A DNA stretch of 6,343 nt from an uncultured Lachnospiraceae bacterium (GTDB lineage Bacteria > Bacillota > Clostridia > Lachnospirales > Lachnospiraceae). Below the pieces are notes generated by a model that saw only the letters and a list, made by a program, of their open reading frames with translations, did no database searches and was not told the origin of the DNA. How positions within the stretch are numbered: the stretch's first letter is position 1; every line of letters starts with the position of its first letter. A program made the position numbers and the translations under genes. Positions 5,681 to 6,343 of this stretch are shown piece by piece. The stretch lies in contig CAKRLN010000132.1 of assembly GCA_934359535.1 (NCBI GenBank), positions 1 through 6,343 on the forward strand. The letters are read 5' to 3'.

Positions 5681-5883
5681 TCATTTTTCCTATTATCAAC
5701 TCTGCTTCCTCGTTAAACGAAATCGAGACCGGCAGACTCTTTGACCGCTTCTACACTGTAGAAAACGCCAAAAATTCTACCGGTCTCGGATTGTCTATCG
5801 CAAAGACGCTGCTTGCCCGGATGAATGGCTCAATCACTGCCGTTTATGAAAACGGACAGCTGATCATTCGCATTCAGTTATAA
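5680..5883 (+). pseudogene. 3' remnant of a sensor histidine kinase gene (HATPase C-terminal end)
   Basis: The + strand frame from 5680 to the TAA at 5881-5883 gives 67 residues that include NEIETGRLFDRFYTVENA, then KNSTGLGLSIAKTLL and a final MNGSITAVYENGQLIIRI segment. RLFDRFYTVE is the F box and GLGLSIAK the G2 box of a histidine kinase ATP-binding domain. The sensor part, H box and G1 box are missing and no N box can be made out; the frame has in-frame stops at 5677-5679 and 5653-5655, although the codons between them (YNGNLMS) may still be distant kinase sequence. There is no start codon or ribosome binding site, so it is not expected to be expressed as a kinase. Its stop is only 4 bp from the convergent gltD stop. 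Confidence 0.85.
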
Positions 5884-5887
5884 ATTT

Positions 5888-6343
5888 TTACTGGATTGAC
5901 AGATAGGAATATCCCATCAAGCTTTCATCCACTTCTCTTGCAACTTCTCTTCCTTCGCGGATTGCCCATACGACAAGGGACTGTCCGCGGTGGGTATCGC
6001 CTGCTGCATATACGTTCTTCACATTGGTTGCATAAGAGCCTTCTGCCGTTGCAACATTCGTACGCGCGGTCATTGTAACTCCAAATGCATCGGCTACGTA
6101 TTTCTCGGTTCCAAGGAAGCCTGCTGCAATCAAGACAAGCTCTGCTGCGATCTTCTGCTCGGAGCCTTTGACCTCCTCCATAACCATGCGGCCGGTTGCC
6201 TCGTCCTTCTTGCTTTCCAGCTTTACAATGGTAATGCCGTTTAAGTTACCGTTTTTATCCTTGTGGAATTCCTTTACGGTTGTCTGATAGATCCGTGGAT
6301 CATGTCCAAACACTGCAATTGCCTCTTCCTGGCCATAGTCGGT
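5888..6343 (-). CDS. gltD: Glutamate synthase small subunit (GltD), C-terminal part, cut by the window edge
   Basis: The visible 151 residues are the carboxy end of an FAD/NAD(P)-binding oxidoreductase of the GltD group; the frame is open to the edge, so a GTG at 6311-6313 is internal and not a start. LVLIAAGFLG (69-78 of the visible part) is the usual end of the NAD(P)-domain, and NVYAAGDTHRGQSLVVWAI (110-128) carries the second FAD-contact GD motif and the catalytic-domain helix. The subunit passes electrons from NADPH to the large subunit GltB, which makes glutamate from glutamine and 2-oxoglutarate. gltB would be expected upstream, beyond the window. Related paralogues such as the NADPH-dependent ferredoxin oxidoreductase subunit or the dihydropyrimidine dehydrogenase small subunit are less likely. 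Confidence 0.88.
   Translation of the reverse strand, partial: TDYGQEEAIAVFGHDPRIYQTTVKEFHKDKNGNLNGITIVKLESKKDEATGRMVMEEVKGSEQKIAAELVLIAAGFLGTEKYVADAFGVTMTARTNVATAEGSYATNVKNVYAAGDTHRGQSLVVWAIREGREVAREVDESLMGYSYLSIQ

Noticed and set aside
5331..5744. A 137-codon open frame on the + strand
   Set aside because: It is antisense to the HAD gene and its promoter, then runs out of frame through the kinase remnant; the encoded sequence matches no recognisable family.

Overview
The window looks like chromosomal DNA of a gut-type Firmicute, most likely a Lachnospiraceae-like Clostridium relative. This is inferred from the moderate GC content, strong AGGAGG-type ribosome binding sites, a Cthe_2159-like surface protein, and remnants of sensor kinase and RND/MMPL proteins of a style common in that family. 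No phage, CRISPR, tRNA or rRNA sequence was seen.

Left part (1-1136, + strand): a promoter drives a two-gene overlapping unit. It encodes a small cysteine-rich putative metal-binding protein (215-502) and a 214-residue protein (492-1136) that resembles the reactivation domain of B12-dependent methionine synthase and ends in a four-cysteine cluster.

Middle part (1159-4114, - strand): a YrbG-type calcium/sodium (CaCA) exchanger (1159-2088) lies behind its own promoter. Its leader carries a recognisable yybP-ykoY (manganese) riboswitch whose 3' strand is shared with an intrinsic terminator, so the layout predicts that ligand turns the gene on. Upstream on the same strand is a 564-residue exported or anchored, very acidic beta-helix-like protein of the Cthe_2159 (DUF4353) type, interrupted by a long proline/acid-rich insert. 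Its promoter region holds three copies of a TTCAnAT motif spaced exactly 11 bp, the arrangement expected for an OmpR/PhoB-family response regulator.

Right part (4128-6343): a stretch of gene debris (the N-terminal piece of an RND/MMPL permease and a short orphan C-terminal-like tail) precedes the operator. Then come a two-gene - strand operon of a YfcE phosphodiesterase (4340-4885) and a HAD-IA phosphatase (4902-5564) with its own promoter, a 5'-truncated sensor histidine kinase remnant on the + strand (5680-5883), and the 3' end of glutamate synthase small subunit gltD on the - strand (5888 to the window edge).

The least ordinary aspects are the metal-responsive riboswitch on a Ca2+/Na+ exchanger beside an acidic, possibly Ca-binding surface protein, and the combination of an intact response-regulator array with decayed kinase and permease genes nearby. 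This may be the trace of a reduced two-component regulon. I saw no clear evidence of a wholly new system.
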